64,000 bases of DNA from Streptomyces sp. NBC_01471 (GTDB taxonomy: Bacteria; Actinomycetota; Actinomycetes; Streptomycetales; Streptomycetaceae), in assembly GCF_041438865.1 (NCBI RefSeq), contig NZ_CP109450.1, positions 1,777,001 through 1,841,000 on the forward strand. Reading direction: 5' to 3'. Position numbers and translations under genes: made by a program. A model generated the notes under the pieces. That model did not search any database and had not been told where the DNA came from. It saw only the letters and a list, made by a program, of their open reading frames with translations. Below, piece by piece: positions 63,183-64,000 of the stretch. How positions within the stretch are numbered: the first letter of the stretch is position 1; the number at the start of each line of letters is the position of its first letter.

Positions 63183-64000
63183 ATGGCCTTCACAGTCGTC
63201 AGGTTCAATCTCGTCGATCCGCGGGCGACCCCCGAGTCACTCTCCGCCCGCTACCGCACCGCCCTGGAGATGGCCGCTTACGCCGACGACCACGGCGTCG
63301 ACACCGTCCAGACCGAGGAACACCACGGCGTCGGCAACAACTGGCTGCCCTCCCCGTTCGTCTTCGCGGGCTCCGTCTTCGGAGCCACCCGCCGGATCGC
63401 GGTCACCGTCTCCGCGATCATCGGTCCGCTCTACGACCCGCTGCGGCTCGCGGAGGACATCGCGGTCCTCGATCTGATCGGCGCGGGCCGCCTGGTCACG
63501 GTGGCGGGCATCGGCTACCGGCCCGACGAGTACGCGCAGCAGGGTGTCGAGTGGACCCGGCGCGGCCGGCTCCAGGACGAACTCCTCGAAACCCTGCTGG
63601 CCGCGTGGACGGGCGAGCCGTTCGCGTACCGGGGGCGTACGGTGCGGGTCACCCCGCGCCCGTACACCAGCCCGCACCCGCTGCTGCTCGTCGGCGGATC
63701 GTCCCGGGCGGCGGCCCGCCGGGCGGCGCGGCTGGGACTGCCGCTGTTCCCGAGCGCGTATCTGCCGGATCTGGAGGCGTACTACCACCAGCAGCGCGTG
63801 GAGTACGGGACCGAGGGCTTCTGCATGATGCCGGAGGCCGAGACCCCGCTGCTGCACATCGCGGAGGATCCCGACCGGGCCTGGGCCGAGTACGGCGAGT
63901 ACTTCCTGCACGAGGCGCGCACGTACTCCTCCTGGCAGTCGTCGGACATCCACTCCGCGGTCCGTTCGGCGGCGGAGACGGTGGACGGGCTGCGTGCGGA
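63183..64000 (+). CDS. LLM class flavin-dependent oxidoreductase (3' end beyond window)
   Basis: The first 272 residues match the luciferase-like monooxygenase family: MAFTVVRFNLVD at the start, VDTVQTEEHHG in the early barrel (the EEHH pattern is a family hallmark), then LAEDIAVLDLIGAGRLVTVAGIGY (quoted in part: DLIGAGRL) and LLVGGSSRAAARRAARLGLP, which fits FMN/F420-phosphate binding. Such enzymes use FMNH2 or F420 to oxidise small organics. It begins 61 bases after the permease gene and may be cotranscribed. The C-terminus lies outside the window and the substrate is unknown. Confidence 0.85.
   Translation, partial: MAFTVVRFNLVDPRATPESLSARYRTALEMAAYADDHGVDTVQTEEHHGVGNNWLPSPFVFAGSVFGATRRIAVTVSAIIGPLYDPLRLAEDIAVLDLIGAGRLVTVAGIGYRPDEYAQQGVEWTRRGRLQDELLETLLAAWTGEPFAYRGRTVRVTPRPYTSPHPLLLVGGSSRAAARRAARLGLPLFPSAYLPDLEAYYHQQRVEYGTEGFCMMPEAETPLLHIAEDPDRAWAEYGEYFLHEARTYSSWQSSDIHSAVRSAAETVDGLRA

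Overview
The window is chromosomal DNA of a high-GC actinomycete, almost certainly Streptomyces. The support is strong G/C at third codon positions, GTG starts, Tat-lipoprotein signals, a whiG sporulation sigma factor, an nsdA-type TPR regulator, a four-gene type I signal peptidase cluster and an amtB-glnK-glnD-ffh run. From memory, the gene order matches the core chromosome around S. coelicolor SCO5580 (ftsY) to SCO5671, in reverse orientation overall. I see no CRISPR array, rRNA, tRNA, prophage or intact insertion sequence. Layout: (1) 1-6.3 kb, all minus, is a polyamine uptake and catabolism operon: aldehyde dehydrogenase, Tat-lipoprotein PotD, PotA, PotB, PotC and an FAD amine oxidase cut by the window edge. 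(2) 6.3-12 kb holds a DUF4190 membrane protein, an adenosine-deaminase-family enzyme that is probably the futalosine-pathway aminodeoxyfutalosine deaminase, a glycerophosphodiesterase, a small gene remnant, and an ECF41/SigJ sigma factor with a flavoprotein oxidoreductase. (3) 12-16.9 kb is a second polyamine block: an orphan PotD and aldehyde dehydrogenase divergent from an Lrp/AsnC regulator and a class III aminotransferase. A gapped inverted motif with identical half-site spacing lies upstream of both polyamine transcription units and suggests one Lrp-type regulon. (4) 17-24.6 kb has an ABC ATPase with degenerate motifs plus a membrane partner, an amidohydrolase-TetR unit divergent from an NCS1 permease, a LOG-like protein and an SRPBCC protein. 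(5) 24.7-28.7 kb is a thiBPQ thiamine ABC transporter operon under a clear TPP riboswitch. (6) 28.7-34.6 kb is the translation block rpsB-tsf-pyrH-frr-cdsA, then rlmN, with hairpins between rpsB/tsf, tsf/pyrH and cdsA/rlmN. (7) 34.8-41.4 kb carries an M23 peptidase that converges on and overlaps a TetR gene, then whiG, dprA, comM/yifB, yraN, a DUF2469 gene and a Nudix hydrolase. (8) 41.4-48.4 kb carries sipZ/Y/X/W, rplS, trmD, rimM, khpA, rpsP and a SprT-like protein. (9) 48.7-61.5 kb carries an archaeal/eukaryote-type prolyl-tRNA synthetase, a methyltransferase, ffh, glnD, glnK, amtB (with GlnR-like boxes), nsdA, a primase/polymerase-like protein and ftsY. (10) The last 2.4 kb has a second NCS1 permease and the start of an LLM-class flavin monooxygenase. 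The genes combine into a few themes: nitrogen acquisition (polyamine uptake and oxidation; ammonium sensing by AmtB-GlnK-GlnD), co-translational protein export (Ffh, FtsY and four signal peptidases), ribosome and tRNA maturation (S2, EF-Ts, RRF, L19, S16, RimM, TrmD, RlmN), and developmental control (WhiG, NsdA). No wholly new system stands out. The most testable new points are the candidate Lrp operator pair, the degenerate ABC ATPase, the extra prolyl-tRNA synthetase, the hairpin-buried ribosome binding sites, and the M23/TetR overlap.
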